NCBI GenBank assembly: GCA_029706075.1
Contig: JAINUG010000165.1
Span: 782,506 to 846,505, forward strand
Direction: 5' to 3'
DNA length: 64,000 nt
Source: Aldrovandia affinis
Taxonomy: Eukaryota; Chordata; Actinopteri; Notacanthiformes; Halosauridae
Positions 21,297 to 32,834 of the stretch are shown here, one piece after another (positions within the stretch are counted from its first letter, which is position 1; each line of letters opens with the position of its first letter). A model generated the notes under the pieces. The model was not told the origin of the DNA. It did no database searches and saw only the letters and a list, made by a program, of their open reading frames with translations. A program made the position numbers and the translations under genes.

Positions 21297-21391
21297 CATT
21301 GTGGAACAGTATTGTTTTCTAACTAATATTCGAGATATTGAAATAAACTGATAAAGCTACTTTTTCATTTACATGTAAAAGTGGGCGTGGC

Positions 21392-21674
21392 CAAGGAGTG
21401 GTTTTAATGCAAAATAAATGCTTGCAATCAATTCAGAATCATAAAAAAGCCTAGTTTGACCTCTCACAAGCTACCGAAGGCAGAATTAAACATTTTCAAT
21501 TTTTCACAGATAAGTTTCCGGGTACCCCAACTTTCAGCAGCTGTCACGGGTTTTCCTATGGGAGTTGAATTTAATTTTTTTAATATTTGTTATTAGACAC
21601 CTTTACAAACACATTGGTGAAGAAATTTTTTGGTAAGGAATTTATTCCTAGATTTCTTTATATTTCCCTGACTA
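21392..21674 (-). repeat. right terminal inverted repeat of the TTA-target transposon
   Basis: Inverted partner of 18217-18510. The terminal 10 bases (TAGTCAGGGA read inward) are identical. Confidence 0.88.
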
Positions 21675-21677
21675 TTA

Positions 21678-21795
21678 AGACAATTCAATACATATTTTGG
21701 TCAAAAACTGAAGCAACAAAATTTGAAGATATTTTCAGGAGTCTGCCTGTACCTTAATGAATTCTCCACTGCCCGCTTAAACTGAAACACTTCCC
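21678..21795 (-). repeat. znf2 3' UTR (proximal part)
   Basis: Conserved sequence between the transposon and the znf2 stop, containing ATTTTGGTCAAAAA and the CTCCACTGCCCGCTTAAACTG segment shared with the other copies. Confidence 0.7.
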
Positions 21796-22965
21796 TCACT
21801 TCATACATTTGTAGGGCTCATCACCTGCTTGAATTTTCAGGTGGTACTTTAAATGACTGTTTTGGTTAAAACACTTCCCCCACTGAGTACATTTGTAGGA
21901 CTTTTCACCTGTATGAGTCATTTGGTGTTTCCTTAAACTGGATGTGCCGGTAAAACACTTCCCACACTGAGTACATTTGTAAGGCTTTTCACCTGTATGA
22001 ATTTTCAGGTGGGTATTTAAATGAGATTTCGAATTAAAACACTTCCCACACTCGGTACATTGGTAGGGCTTTTCACCTGTATGACTTCTGAGGTGGCGCT
22101 TTAAATTACCTGCTTGGTTAAAACACTTCCCACACTGTGTACATTTGTAGGGCTTTTCGCCTGTATGACTGCTCAGGTGGGATCTTAAATTAATGTATTG
22201 CGTAAAACACTTCCAACACTCAGTACATTTGTAGGGTTTTTCACCTGTATGAATTCTCAGGTGGTACATTAGAGTACCTGCATGGCGAAAACACTTCCCA
22301 CACTGAGTACATTTGTAGGGCTTTTCACCTGTATGAATTCTCATGTGGTACTTTAAACTACCTGCTTGGTTAAAACACTTCCCACACTGAGTACATTCGT
22401 AAGGTTTTTCACCTGTATGAACTTTCAAGTGGTTATTTAAATAAGAATTCCGACTAAAACATTTCCCACACTCAGTACATTTGTAGGGCTTTTCACCTGT
22501 ATGAATTCTCAGGTGGTACTTTAAAGTACCTGCTTGGTTGAAACACTTCCCACACTGTGTGCATTTGAAAAGCTTTTCACCTGTACAAATGATCTCTTGG
22601 TCTTTTAAATTAGATTGCTCATTGATATTCATGGGATCACTCACTAAACTTTCACTGGATTCACACTTAATTTGATCAGATATTATCGTGACACGTTCAA
22701 TATCCTGCAAGTCACTGTCCTGTTCAGTCTTAAGGTAGCCTCCATCATCAGTCTCTGTTTTGATCTGGTCAGGATGCAGGTCTGTGCTGTCGAAGCTCTC
22801 TGTCTTAATAAGATCCCCAGTGTGGGTGGAGCCCAGATCAGTTTCTGTTTTTATCAGTGACGTGTGTGTGTAGTGTAGATCACTGACCCCGCTGTGTGCT
22901 GTAACATACTCTGGCTCCAGTGTGTGGAGTCCTGGTGCAGCACACTTGGTCTCTGACTCTGCCAT
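21796..22965 (-). CDS. znf2: C2H2 zinc-finger protein, 9 fingers
   Basis: 389 aa from MAESETKC at 22965. The N-terminus has the five family psi-K-x-E motifs but lacks about six residues around ELGYVPH. Helix residues -1,2,3,6: QGTY, RSYN, QGSY, HGTY, QINS, QGNR, SSHT, GSSK, and degenerate finger 9 (second Cys is Trp, last His is Gln). Finger 5 has CWKCF instead of CGKCF. Ends with the family tail GDEPYKCMK. Upstream of MAES a T-run is one base shorter than in znf1 (one base lost in the codons for KEEE), putting upstream exon codons out of frame; initiation at MAES avoids this. 3' splice site at 23102. Likely nuclear DNA-binding protein; its 3' UTR is split by the TTA transposon. Confidence 0.87.
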   Translation of the reverse strand: MAESETKCAAPGLHTLEPEYVTAHSGVSDLHYTHTSLIKTETDLGSTHTGDLIKTESFDSTDLHPDQIKTETDDGGYLKTEQDSDLQDIERVTIISDQIKCESSESLVSDPMNINEQSNLKDQEIICTGEKLFKCTQCGKCFNQAGTLKYHLRIHTGEKPYKCTECGKCFSRNSYLNNHLKVHTGEKPYECTQCGKCFNQAGSLKYHMRIHTGEKPYKCTQCGKCFRHAGTLMYHLRIHTGEKPYKCTECWKCFTQYINLRSHLSSHTGEKPYKCTQCGKCFNQAGNLKRHLRSHTGEKPYQCTECGKCFNSKSHLNTHLKIHTGEKPYKCTQCGKCFTGTSSLRKHQMTHTGEKSYKCTQWGKCFNQNSHLKYHLKIQAGDEPYKCMK

Positions 22966-23690
22966 GTGGACAAACTCCAGTCCACTGAGTTCCTCTTCTT
23001 TTGTCTGATCCTGCGCTGCTCAGTGAGCTCTGGTAGTGTTGTCTCAGACAGACTCCTGCCTGCAACACACTGCTGCTCAAAGCTGTGCAGAAGTGCAGCT
23101 CCTGCAGGGAAACAGGGGTAGGGATTTAGCCTCAATCAAACTGGTCCTACTGCATCAGAGGAGAGAAGCGTGTTTGCACACACATGCATCAATGCTATAG
23201 ACCTGAATGAACAGATATAACATCACTTCCCACAGTAGATGTAAGTGGGAAGAGGGCTTTTTTCAGATTTCAATGGGTAAATTGGTCTTTTTTCAAAGAA
23301 ACAAAGAAATTTGCATTCATAAATTACTTCAAGTTAATGATTAAAAGAGTTTAGCATGAACCTGAGTTTAGCATAATTATCCATCAATGTCATGTGAGCT
23401 ATCATGAAAGCTCACATGAAATTGATGGATAATTATACTGTATGTAGTCTCACTTATTTGTTTCCATCACAGTCTTCACGATAGGAACTAGCAAACCATG
23501 CAAGGGTAGCGATATAAAATGTCTGTTTTCTTTCTTTATTTTAGTTATGTTTGTCAGGGTCAAATAGCAAAAGCATCGTCACAATGTAAAAAAACAAGCA
23601 TCAGTTGTGCTTATAGCCCAAGGCAAATTTTCTAAATATGACCCCAATAACCTCCTAAACGAAAAGTATGGATCAAGAAATACAAGATAC
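22966..23690 (-). other. upstream exon part and intron of znf2
   Basis: From MAES back to the splice acceptor at 23102, then intron-like sequence with the GTTTAGCAT region and the inverted repeat 23374-23435. Contains the AGCAAAAGCATCGTCACAATG block shared by all units. No other gene seen. Confidence 0.6.
23374..23435. repeat. inverted repeat upstream of the znf2 exon
   Basis: Arms 23374-23399 and 23410-23435, same sequence as at 6929-6992, with a shorter loop of about 10 bases. Confidence 0.8.
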
Positions 23691-24004
23691 TAGGGATGTA
23701 ACGGTACACGTATTCGTATCGAACCGTTCGGTACAGGACTTTAGGTTCGCTACTCGCTATGAACTGGACGAATGCAATCTTGCTTTAACGCACGCGCGTA
23801 ACTTTTTTTGTGTGCGGTTGCAACAGTATTGACGCACATTTTTTAAATTTAAGTTAGAAAGTTATGGCCAATTAGCCACTGTTTACAAACTGCTTATATT
23901 TTGCATTTCTTTTTCCGCCCCACTGTACCGAAAACGTAGCGAACCGTGACTTCAAAACCGAGGTACGTACCGAACAGTGATTTGTATGTACCGTTACACC
24001 CCCA
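23691..24004. mobile_element. hAT-type MITE (same insertion as in the znf1 unit)
   Basis: TAGGGATGTAACGGTAC ... GTACCGTTACACCCCCA with CAAGATAC on both sides (23683-23690, 24005-24012). Identical target site to 7850-8162. Confidence 0.85.
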
Positions 24005-24022
24005 CAAGATACATGAACAAAC

Positions 24023-26240
24023 CTGGGGGGTATTTCACGAAGCGCGATTAAGCTGTAAACCTGGCTGGATAAATTATCGGATAAATTCGCGGATAATTTG
24101 GTTTCACGAAGCAAGCTTGCCTAGATGTCAGTTAAGTTACAACGGCAACATATGCTTTTCGGCTAGCCTGGCCGGGAGCAGGCTTACCGTGGTTCAAGCT
24201 GGATTTATTCCCAAATATCCAGCCGGTGTTACAGTGACAACGACTCGGACGGACCACTGGCTTAGAAGGAAGATGTTCCAGACTTTTTTGCCAAGTAATT
24301 ATTTTTCGTTGTCATATTATTAAAACATTTACAATTCAAGTTTTTGACTTTGTTTTTATTTGCAGTTTATGTTAAAATAAAATAAAATAAAATAAAAATT
24401 AGATTTATATTATATATTATATTTTTATATTATTAAACCATTTACAATTCATGTTTTTGTCTGGTTTTTATGTGCATTCTATGTCAAAAAAGCCACTCTG
24501 AAACAGTATAAAAACAAAAGTGTTTTGAGTGGGTTTGTTTCGATCATGGCGTGTCCGTTCTTAGACGATCCCGTAGATGAGGGGGCACAAATAATTAAGG
24601 AGGTTTTAGAGCGGAGAGGGTGTTCCGAGATAGAGATAGAGATAGAGATAGAGTCCACTCAGTTTCTCAGAAGAGCACCTGTACGAACGCTATAGATTTT
24701 CCCAGCAGGGAATAATCTATATTTGCGATTTGCTCGAGGCCGAAGTTGCAAACAACACTCATCGCAGCCAGTCGATTAGTGCAATGCAAATGGTGTGCAT
24801 TGGGTTGCGTTTGGTGGCACCTTTCTGTACACTGTAGGGAATGCCGAGAACCTCAGCAAAGCCACTGTGTGCCGCGCTGTGCGTAAAGTGTGCCTTGCCC
24901 TGAAAATACTTCTAAATGTCTTTATTACATTTCCTGGCCACCAAGGGTTACTGCACATCAAGCAAGGTTTTTACAGAATTGCAGGTAATCTATTTAATAG
25001 TTTGTCTTTATTTATAGCGCTTTCATGTCTGGGAAGTAGAAATGACACATTTTTCATATCAATGTTTTTCATATTAGGGTTCCCAAACGTAATTGGTGCT
25101 GTGGACTGCACCCATGTCCGGATAAATTCACCCCCAGGACCTCTCGAGGGAGATTATATCAATCGGAAATATTTCCACAGCATCAATGTACAGCTAGCCA
25201 AATGGGTTCAGGCTACCATACACGCACTGTCAGCATAACCAAATAACCTACGCACTAACGTTTAGCCTATGCATGCACAAGACCGATAACTTTTTGCACT
25301 GTTAATTGTACCACAGCTATCTGGCTACATGGTAATTATTTCACAATTTCTATAGATGATCTGCAACTCTGATTGCGTCCTGACCAACATAGTGGCCAAA
25401 TGGCCTGGCTCGGCCCATGACTCACGCATCTTTAGAATGTCCACAATTGCTTCAGGTTTAACTAAAATCCACCGTTTGTAGGCTACAGAAGCCACTTTCA
25501 TAATGAATATGATATTTAAATTAAAAAAATATATATAAAAGAAGTATCTAGGGTAGGTGAAGTGGCCTGAACTTTTATAAAGAATGACCACGGGATGCCT
25601 ACAGCCCATTTGAATGATCTAACATTCCCTCTTCTATACCCTATAGGGGAAATATCTGGGATGCTGCTTGGGGACAGGGGATATGCCTGCTAACCATACC
25701 TCATGACACCCTACCCAGACCCATCTACTGTGCCACAGATGAATTACAATAGGGCACACTCCTCCACCAGAGGCCTCATTGAGATGGCATTTGGGCAGAT
25801 GAAGTCCCGCTTTAACTGTTTGCGTCATCTCAGGGTGGCTCCAGACAGAGCATGCGACATTATTGTTGCCTGTGCGGTGCTGCACAATGTGGCCAAACTA
25901 AGGAGGGAGAGGGACCCCCCACTGGAACCCATGGAAGAGATGCCGCCGCTCAATCTCATGCATTTGGACCACAGAAATTACAGAGTTCAGCGTGATCTAA
26001 TTGCGATTAATCACTTCCAATAAGTTATTTCTTATCTTCCACTTTTTGTTTTGTCTTGTTAAGGGGAGGTACCACAGGTGAATAGGAAAAAATATATCCT
26101 TTCCTCCTATCAGAATGAAATTTGACCAGTTGAATATACACATAAATACAAGATATCTTTGTATTATGACTGAATTTATTTTTATTAAAATATGCAAATG
26201 AGGTACTCATTAAATATGCACTAATTTGTTTTATGACTCG
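24023..26240 (+). mobile_element. PIF/Harbinger transposon, right end missing
   Basis: Starts at CTGGGGGGTATTTCACGAAGC, inserted into unit sequence (CATGAACAAAC is intact in the znf6 unit). The subterminal region repeats TTTCACGAAGC twice. The body encodes a HARBI1-like transposase. No matching right TIR was seen before LINE sequence begins at about 26240, so that end is lost or overwritten. Confidence 0.75.
24546..26023 (+). pseudogene. HARBI1-like Harbinger transposase, broken
   Basis: Begins MACPFLDDPVDEGAQ. Further fragments read YRFSQQGIIYI, then GTFLYTVGNAENLSKATVCRA and VRKVCLALK, then after an apparent intron (GT at 24985, AG at 25077) FPNVIGAVDCTHVRI (first catalytic D) and EGDYINRKYFHSINVQ. 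After a second apparent intron come NIVAKWPGSAHDSRIF, and from about 25650 GMLLGDRGYAC (second D), stop, PYLMTPYPDP. The conserved E is in RGLIEMAFGQMKSRF, followed by CLRHLRVAPDRACDII. Frameshifts near 24660 and 24830 and the stop inside the second D block show it is inactive. Confidence 0.88.
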
Positions 26241-27868
26241 GTTTTAGACTCAGTGGATGAGGTCAGAATTAATTTATTTGTTTTAATGCGACAAACAATG
26301 CAGCCCTCAGACCACAATGCCCCAACCTCAGCCTGGCCAATAAGCCCCACAGCATATTCGTAATGCAGCAGCCTGCACAATATCCAGTCTCCTCAAGGAG
26401 GACACTGCCGCTGACCCATAAGCCTGACACCCATAATCCATCACAGAGCGGATCATGGCCCAATATATGCACAATAATGCATCCCTCTCAGCACCCCAAT
26501 GACTCCCAGCCAAGCACTGCATGTGATTCTTAATTTTAGAACATTTGGCCACCATCTTATCAATATGAGTCCCCCATGTCAGTCTCTCATCAAACCACAT
26601 GCCTAAAAAACTATATATACATGCACCCTCTCTAATGGCATTCCATATAGGGACAGAGCTACAGGCCCCAACTTCCGCCTCCTACCAAAAACAACAAACT
26701 TAGTCTTTGCCGTTGAAATCCTGAGGCCCCACAACCCTGACCACCGCTCCACAACACCCAGAGCACGCTGCAGTTGCTTCACCACGTATCTAACATTCTT
26801 CCCCCTCTTCCACAGAGCACCATCATCTGCATATAATGAGAACCCAAATCCGGAACCCACCTCCTCAAACAAATCATTGATCATGATATTAAAAAATACT
26901 GGGCTTATTACACTTCCCTGAGGAATGCCCCAATCTATCCCCACCGAATCCGATAGTGCCCTGTCCACTCTCACCTGAATTGTGCGTTTTAACAAAAAAA
27001 AAAAAATCCAATTAAACATTCTGCCCCGAAGGCCAAGCCCCCACAACTTGTGTAACAAGCCCTCCCTCCAAAGAGTATCATATGCCTTCTCTATATCGAG
27101 GAAAATAGTCATGACTATCTCTTTGTTCTCCACAGCCGAGTGAATATCAGCATCGAGTGCCAGCACATTGTCCATCGTGCCCCTGCCCCTCCTAAAGCCA
27201 CTCTGATAATTGGCTAAATACGAGTGCGTCTCCAATAAATGTACTAATCTGTCTGTCACCATCCTCTCCATAAGTTTGCACAGTACTGATGTTAATGCAA
27301 TCGGCCTATATGAGGATGGTGAGGACGCCTCCTTCCCAGGCTTCAGTATTGGGACCACTACAGCATGCCTCCAGGCCCTCGGCAACTCCCCTGTCTTCCA
27401 CACTCTGTTGAACAGACTCAGCAGCTCGTCTAACAAGACCTCATCAAAATGCCTAAAAAACCTGTAACACATCCCATCCCCTCCAGGCGCCGTATTGCCC
27501 CCAGCCACAATAGCTTCCTGAAGCTCCAACATTGTAGAATACATATTTACAGGGTCACTGTTGTCCTTATCCCTCACAAAACCTTGTTCCCCCCAATTAA
27601 CTGTCCCAGGCTCTACTCCCACACTATGTACCTGACTAAACACCTCAGCTAACAAATTTGCTTTACCGGAACCATCACATGCCACCCCCGATTCAGAAAC
27701 CTAAACCGCCTGAACCGGCCCTGACATGCGTTTCACCACAGCCCACACCTCAGTGATGGAAGTGTCCCGCCCAATCAACTCACAATACGCCTTCCAGCAG
27801 TCACGCTTAGCAGGCTTAATGGTCCTCCTAGCTATAGCCTTCAGTTTTTTATATTTAAATACATTTGC
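26241..27868 (-). mobile_element. Nimb/I-like LINE fragment
   Basis: Antisense LINE covering the linker, RT and post-RT regions. The 5' end (27868) abuts ZNF promoter-block sequence at TTCAGTGCATCTTGATGC; the 3' end abuts Harbinger-derived sequence. 5'-truncated and lacking the endonuclease. Confidence 0.75.
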
Positions 27869-27961
27869 TTCCATCCCTTCAGTGCATCTTGATGCAAAAT
27901 TTAAATTTATTGACAATACACTGGGAAAGCGGAAACTGAAGTCAAGCAACTTCCGGGACAA
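26328..27961 (-). pseudogene. LINE reverse transcriptase (long open stretch 27685-26603)
   Basis: 360 codons open. Landmarks: TAPGGDGMCYRFF, VVVPILKPGKEASSPSSYRPI, FLDIEKAYDTLW (motif A), GIPQGSVISPVFFN (motif B), SLYADDGALW (motif C) and KTKFVVFGRRRK. A stop near 27702 separates the linker (KAIARRTIKPAKRDCWKAYC). A small frameshift near 26605 separates the thumb fragment (MWFDERLTWGTHIDKM...DYGCQAYGSA). The pattern fits the I/Nimb side of the LINE tree; clade is tentative. The product would copy its own RNA, but this copy is truncated. Confidence 0.85.
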
Positions 27962-28340
27962 AACTTGATTTCAAAGCCATTCATCCAATGGGACGCAAGC
28001 TTTCCTTCATCACAAAATTCTCAAAAATGCTTGAGAGCTCCTCTTTGATTTATTAGTTGTTAACCAACCCCATGTATTAAGGCATCGAGCTATTGCCGTA
28101 AAAGTATAACGCCTAAAATAATATTCAACTACGACTCCCACGAGAGCGCAACATTTCATAGCAACTGGTGGGAACTGCAGTTGTAGTTGAATTTTGGACA
28201 TTTTATGTTGATTGCCCGATCTCTGAAAAAGGTTCGATTACCAACAAATAATTCAAGAAACACCCCCGAAACATTTTGGCGTTTTTATACTTGGCTTAAA
28301 GTTTGTAGTGAGGTTAGTTTAAAGTTACTTATATTGTATT
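27870..28340 (-). promoter_or_regulatory. 5' block of the znf2 unit, truncated
   Basis: Same block as 8745-9190: CTGGGAAAGCGGAAACTGAAG, ETS-type ACTTCCGGGA at 27949-27958, CCAAT at 27984-27988. The LINE/Harbinger insertion region separates it from znf2 by about 5 kb and has replaced the exon-proximal part. Confidence 0.4.
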
Positions 28341-29162
28341 AAGACAATTTATAAAGCTCACTGCTAAATTCCTCTCTGCTAACTACCAAGTCTGTTGCAC
28401 TTGGGGGTGCTACACCTGCAAGGGTGGCAATACAATGACTGTTTAACATGAATATCATTTTACACAATTCTGCCAACATATTCACAGTTAGATTTTGAAA
28501 AAACATATTATATGATGGGGGTCTATACAATCCAACAATGTTAAATGACATTTGTGAAGATAGGGTATACACATAACATACACATACAATAAACATAAGG
28601 GTTTATTTGACAGGGACAGTATACAATTTTCAACATGCTTGTTACAGTATCCACTATTTTGGACCTAATTCAATAATAACATTTTTTTTTTAAAGTAAAA
28701 AATAAAATAATACCATTTTGACGTACATGGTTAGAACACAACATTCAAACAAATAGTTTGTGTTCTTACAAATACGGATTAGTTATTCAGTAAAAACAAA
28801 TTCAGCATTAAACTCGTGATAGACAGATAAGAATAAGCTTTATTTTACTCATTACAAACATATATCAGAGCTTTAAATAAATTATAACCTATATGTCAAT
28901 TTGTTAATTCCATGAATGACATTTTACTTTCGGAAACACATGCTTCATTATATTTTATCATTGAAAGTTCATATTTATATTGTGCAATATGCTTATCTGA
29001 CATAAATCCACAGCATGACATCATTTAGTTGTTTTAAACAACCCACTGTATTGCAGGCTGCTGTGGGTGTCGGATAAAGTTTGACAACAATGAATCATTT
29101 TATAGAGGTGGGGGGCTGCAACCAGTGGTCACTTTGGGGACACTTGAGATAAAAACATTTGG
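28341..29162 (-). repeat. 3' flank of the znf3 unit, first part
   Basis: Starts after AAAGCTCACTGCTAAATTCC and follows the family flank to GAGATAAAAACATTTGG. No gene seen. Confidence 0.7.
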
Positions 29163-29535
29163 AGGGGCCTCCCGCGTTATCCAGTGGTTACAACGTCCGA
29201 TGCCGGCCACGGGTTCAATTCCCCGTCTCGCCAGAGTCGGCTCTGGCCGGGAGTGCCACCAGGGGTGGCGATTGGCTGTCCGCCCCAGGGAGGGGGGAGG
29301 GAAACAGACATGACGTTCGCTGCGTATAAGAGTGGCCCTGTAGTACCGGGTTACAGTCGACGGCTTGGCGAGTGCTGTCTCAGAAGAGGCGTTACTTCGC
29401 CTTCGTCACTACCGGTCGCAGGACTACGGCAGCGAACTCACTTTACTAGGGAGGGATTGACATAAAATAGCGGGTCTAATTGGCTACCAAATTGGGAGAA
29501 AATGGGAGAAAATCAGAAACAAAATGTAAAGAAAA
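29163..29535 (+). mobile_element. tRNA-derived SINE, 373 bp
   Basis: Flanked by GAGATAAAAACATTTGG (29146-29162) and GAGATTAAAACATTTGG (29536-29552), a 17-bp target duplication with one mismatch. The undisturbed site is at about 17617 and 4084. The head has a tRNA-like B box GGGTTCAATTCC. The tail ATTGGCTACCAAATTGGGAG is shared with the SINE at 58029. Non-coding; would be transcribed by RNA polymerase III. Confidence 0.85.
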
Positions 29536-29559
29536 GAGATTAAAACATTTGGGAACAAC

Positions 29560-30238
29560 TGTAAGGTCAGAGTTCTTAATTCACTATAAGAAAGAAGAAA
29601 CAATACCTGCACACATATGAGGAAAGACCAATACAACACGATTCAAATTTCTAAACACAAAGTACTTTATTCAATATACTTGTAAGCAGGCACACACACA
29701 GCTTTGCTAGAGCTCGATATGATGTGCAAAGAGAGGCGGTCTCTCTTTGCCTTAAATACAGGTTTTCGCACACGCAGGGGCATCCTCTAACACTATTGGT
29801 TGGTACGAGGCTCTTCTTTCTTAGCTAAGTTGACCTTCAGTTCTGGCGCGTCATCATATATGGCTGCCTGTGGGCCCCCCGCTCATGGAAGCGAGCTTTG
29901 TCTTGCAGATTTCCTGTGTCTTGAAAGCCTACCACATCCTTCTTCTTCATTTTAGCAGTTACAAACATCACAATCAGTTCCTCTTTGGTTCCTCCCATCT
30001 CATGTGACATTTAAAAAGTCCCCTGCACCTTAGCCGCAGACATTTGTCAGGAGCCAGCCCTCTTGGCAGTTTCCATAAGCTTTGCACAATTATTCATTTC
30101 GCATTAATGTTCCTCTTTAGCGAGGTCACTTACAGGTCAGACAGAAATACAGTTTAATTCTTATTTCTATATAAAACACATGCTTACAACTCATGCTTAC
30201 ACATGCTTTAAACATTGTCATTTGAAATTTCCCTCACA
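29560..30238 (-). mobile_element. solo LTR of an endogenous retrovirus-like element
   Basis: 679 bp, TG at the left end and CA at the right, flanked by CAAC (29556-29559 and 30239-30242). Empty site GGGAACAACTGCTGTAGAATT exists in the znf4 flank (about 36348-36370, reverse). On the minus strand a TATA-like TATTTAAGGC precedes AATAAA by about 120 bases, the usual U3-R order, so polarity is minus. No internal sequence remains; recombination between two LTRs is the likely origin. Confidence 0.68.
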
Positions 30239-30242
30239 CAAC

Positions 30243-30879
30243 TCTGCTGTAGAATTATTCTCATAAAAAGTTTTTAAAGAGGATTTTCCCCCCAACAACA
30301 CATAACTAGCATTATCAAATGACCACAGGAAAAAAACCCTGAAAACAACACAGAATATGGTAACTGAATATTGTGTTGCGTTTGCCATTAAACTAGCATT
30401 TTCCCATCACTTCTGCTAACGTTACTGGAATCTGTTGGTACACTACTTAATCTATATCCCTGATGGTAACTAGTTTGAATGCATGACATTTATAGGCTAG
30501 CAGCATTGCCTACATTGACAATTCACAAAATGATATAATGTGGTGAAGTTATTGTGCAGTAATTAAATGATGGCTCCACCGATGGCAGGGGATCTCTAGA
30601 CTGCAGTTGGTGTGACCGTAGGGTCTGGCAAGAGGGATTTTATTCACACACAACACACGTGACACAGCTGCTTGCACAATCGCTGTTCACACTGTACTGC
30701 CCGTGTTCAACATTTTTAATACTCTCAAATATATCATTTAAGACAATTCAATACATATTTTGGTCAAAAAATGAAGCAACAAAATTTGAATATATTTTAA
30801 GGAGCCTGCCGGTGCCTGAATAAACCAAAATTAATTATCCACTGCCCGCTTAAACTGAATCTTAATTAAAACACTTCCC
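30243..30879 (-). repeat. 3' flank and 3' UTR of the znf3 unit
   Basis: Family flank including GGAATCTGTTGGTACACTAC, the poly(A) region and the uninterrupted TTA site (ATCATTTAAGACAATTC at about 30735) that the 18217 transposon occupies in the znf2 unit. Confidence 0.75.
30639..30644 (-). promoter_or_regulatory. poly(A) signal of the znf3 unit
   Basis: AATAAA on minus in the conserved GTGAATAAAATCCCTCTT context. Confidence 0.55.
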
Positions 30880-31895
<1,016 letters not shown>

Positions 31896-31975
31896 ATCTT
31901 GTAAGTCGCTCTGGATAAGAGCGTCTAATAAATGTTTAAAATGTAAAATGTAAATGTAAATATATGCTATCAGGG
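31896..31975 (-). mobile_element. SINE/L2-type 3' tail
   Basis: GTAAGTCGCTCTGGATAAGA followed by AATGTAAATGTAAAT, a widespread fish SINE/LINE tail, joined to znf3. The same junction is at 37980-38045. Confidence 0.7.
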
Positions 31976-32520
31976 CCTGCTGCCATATTTGTCTTAAGTT
32001 TTGGTAGTAGGCTACTTCTACGTCCCTTATCTCAAAGTCCTCCAAAACATTCTGTACATTCCTGTACAGCCTCTTCTCTCGTAAAGTTCTCAACAAAGTA
32101 ACTATTTAGTGTGTTAGCAATATACTTATTATTATAAACCAAGGGTCCTTCCTTATTATTAATGGACTAAACCTCATCATTAGCTTTACTTTTTCTACTA
32201 CAATATTGAAAAAACATCCTAGATTAATTTTTTGCATCTTGGGAAATTTTCAATTTCAAACCGTCTTTTAGCTGCTCTTATTTCCTTTTTAGCCTTAGCC
32301 CGCATATTACAATAATCTACTACCCTGTTCCTCTCTGAGTTTTACTTTTTATATACTCTGTACAGTCGCTCAAAATCTCTCGTAAAGATGTAGTCATCCA
32401 CTGCAGTTTTTTCATCCCATACGATGTCATATAACCCCCATATGTCATATAACCCTCCCCTTTTTTTTTTTTTTTTTTTTTATATATTTTCATGCTCCTA
32501 GCATTTAAACACAGGACGCA
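31976..32520 (-). mobile_element. LINE ORF2 fragment (endonuclease-RT linker)
   Basis: Minus-strand translation gives AKAKKEIRA-type linker helices, NNKEGPLVYNNKYIANTLN and, at the left end, NMAAGPDSI, the conserved A-G-P-D-S of the RT start. It then breaks into the SINE-like tail. Frameshifted and truncated at both ends. A T-run (32461-32480) sits near its right border. Confidence 0.7.
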
Positions 32521-32698
32521 TTTGTTTGAACAGTGTGTGAAGCGGATGTTTGGTTTGACACTCGGAACAATGCCGGAAACGGTGTACAAGCTCGCGTCCC
32601 ATTGAAAATGGTAGAGGTTAGATGCCACCCATGCACAGGAGGAGATGCGATTCGAGATGTGATTGGCCTTTTTTTCGCTTTTACAGTGCGCGTGACCG

Positions 32699-32765
32699 AA
32701 CCCTAACCCCTAAACCTAACCGTAATACAAACCCTAACCCCTAAACCTAACCATAACCCTAACTG
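32699..32765. repeat. degenerate telomere-like (CCCTAA) repeat
   Basis: About nine imperfect CCCTAA/CCTAAC units interspersed with variants such as CCCCTAAACC. Repeated in the duplicated segment at 38758-38822. Confidence 0.75.
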
Positions 32766-32834
32766 TAAGTTACGATGGTCAATTTCACCCATTTTACTTC
32801 GCATCTCGGTCCTCTGGATGGGTAGCATCTAGCC

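Larger units (their letters stand above)
18217..21674 (+). mobile_element. unclassified DNA transposon, TTA target duplication, long TIRs, CXC-domain protein
   Basis: 3458 bp starting TAGTCAGGGAATAT and ending ATATTTCCCTGACTA. Direct TTA copies flank it (18214-18216, 21675-21677). Paralogous units give the empty site ATCATTTAAGACAATTC, confirming insertion with TTA duplication. Inverted ends run about 285 bp (18217-18510, 21392-21674) and include CAGCTGCTGAAAGTTGGGG. Inside is one long frame, plus a possible upstream exon with donor GTAAGT at 18835 and acceptor TTTGTAG at 19273. A 3-bp TTA duplication suits PIF/Harbinger or Academ-like elements, but the protein does not look like a Harbinger transposase. 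Confidence 0.9.

Noticed and set aside
29125..29465. Two overlapping frames over the SINE at 29163
   Set aside because: SINEs are non-coding; tRNA-like boxes and target duplication explain the sequence.
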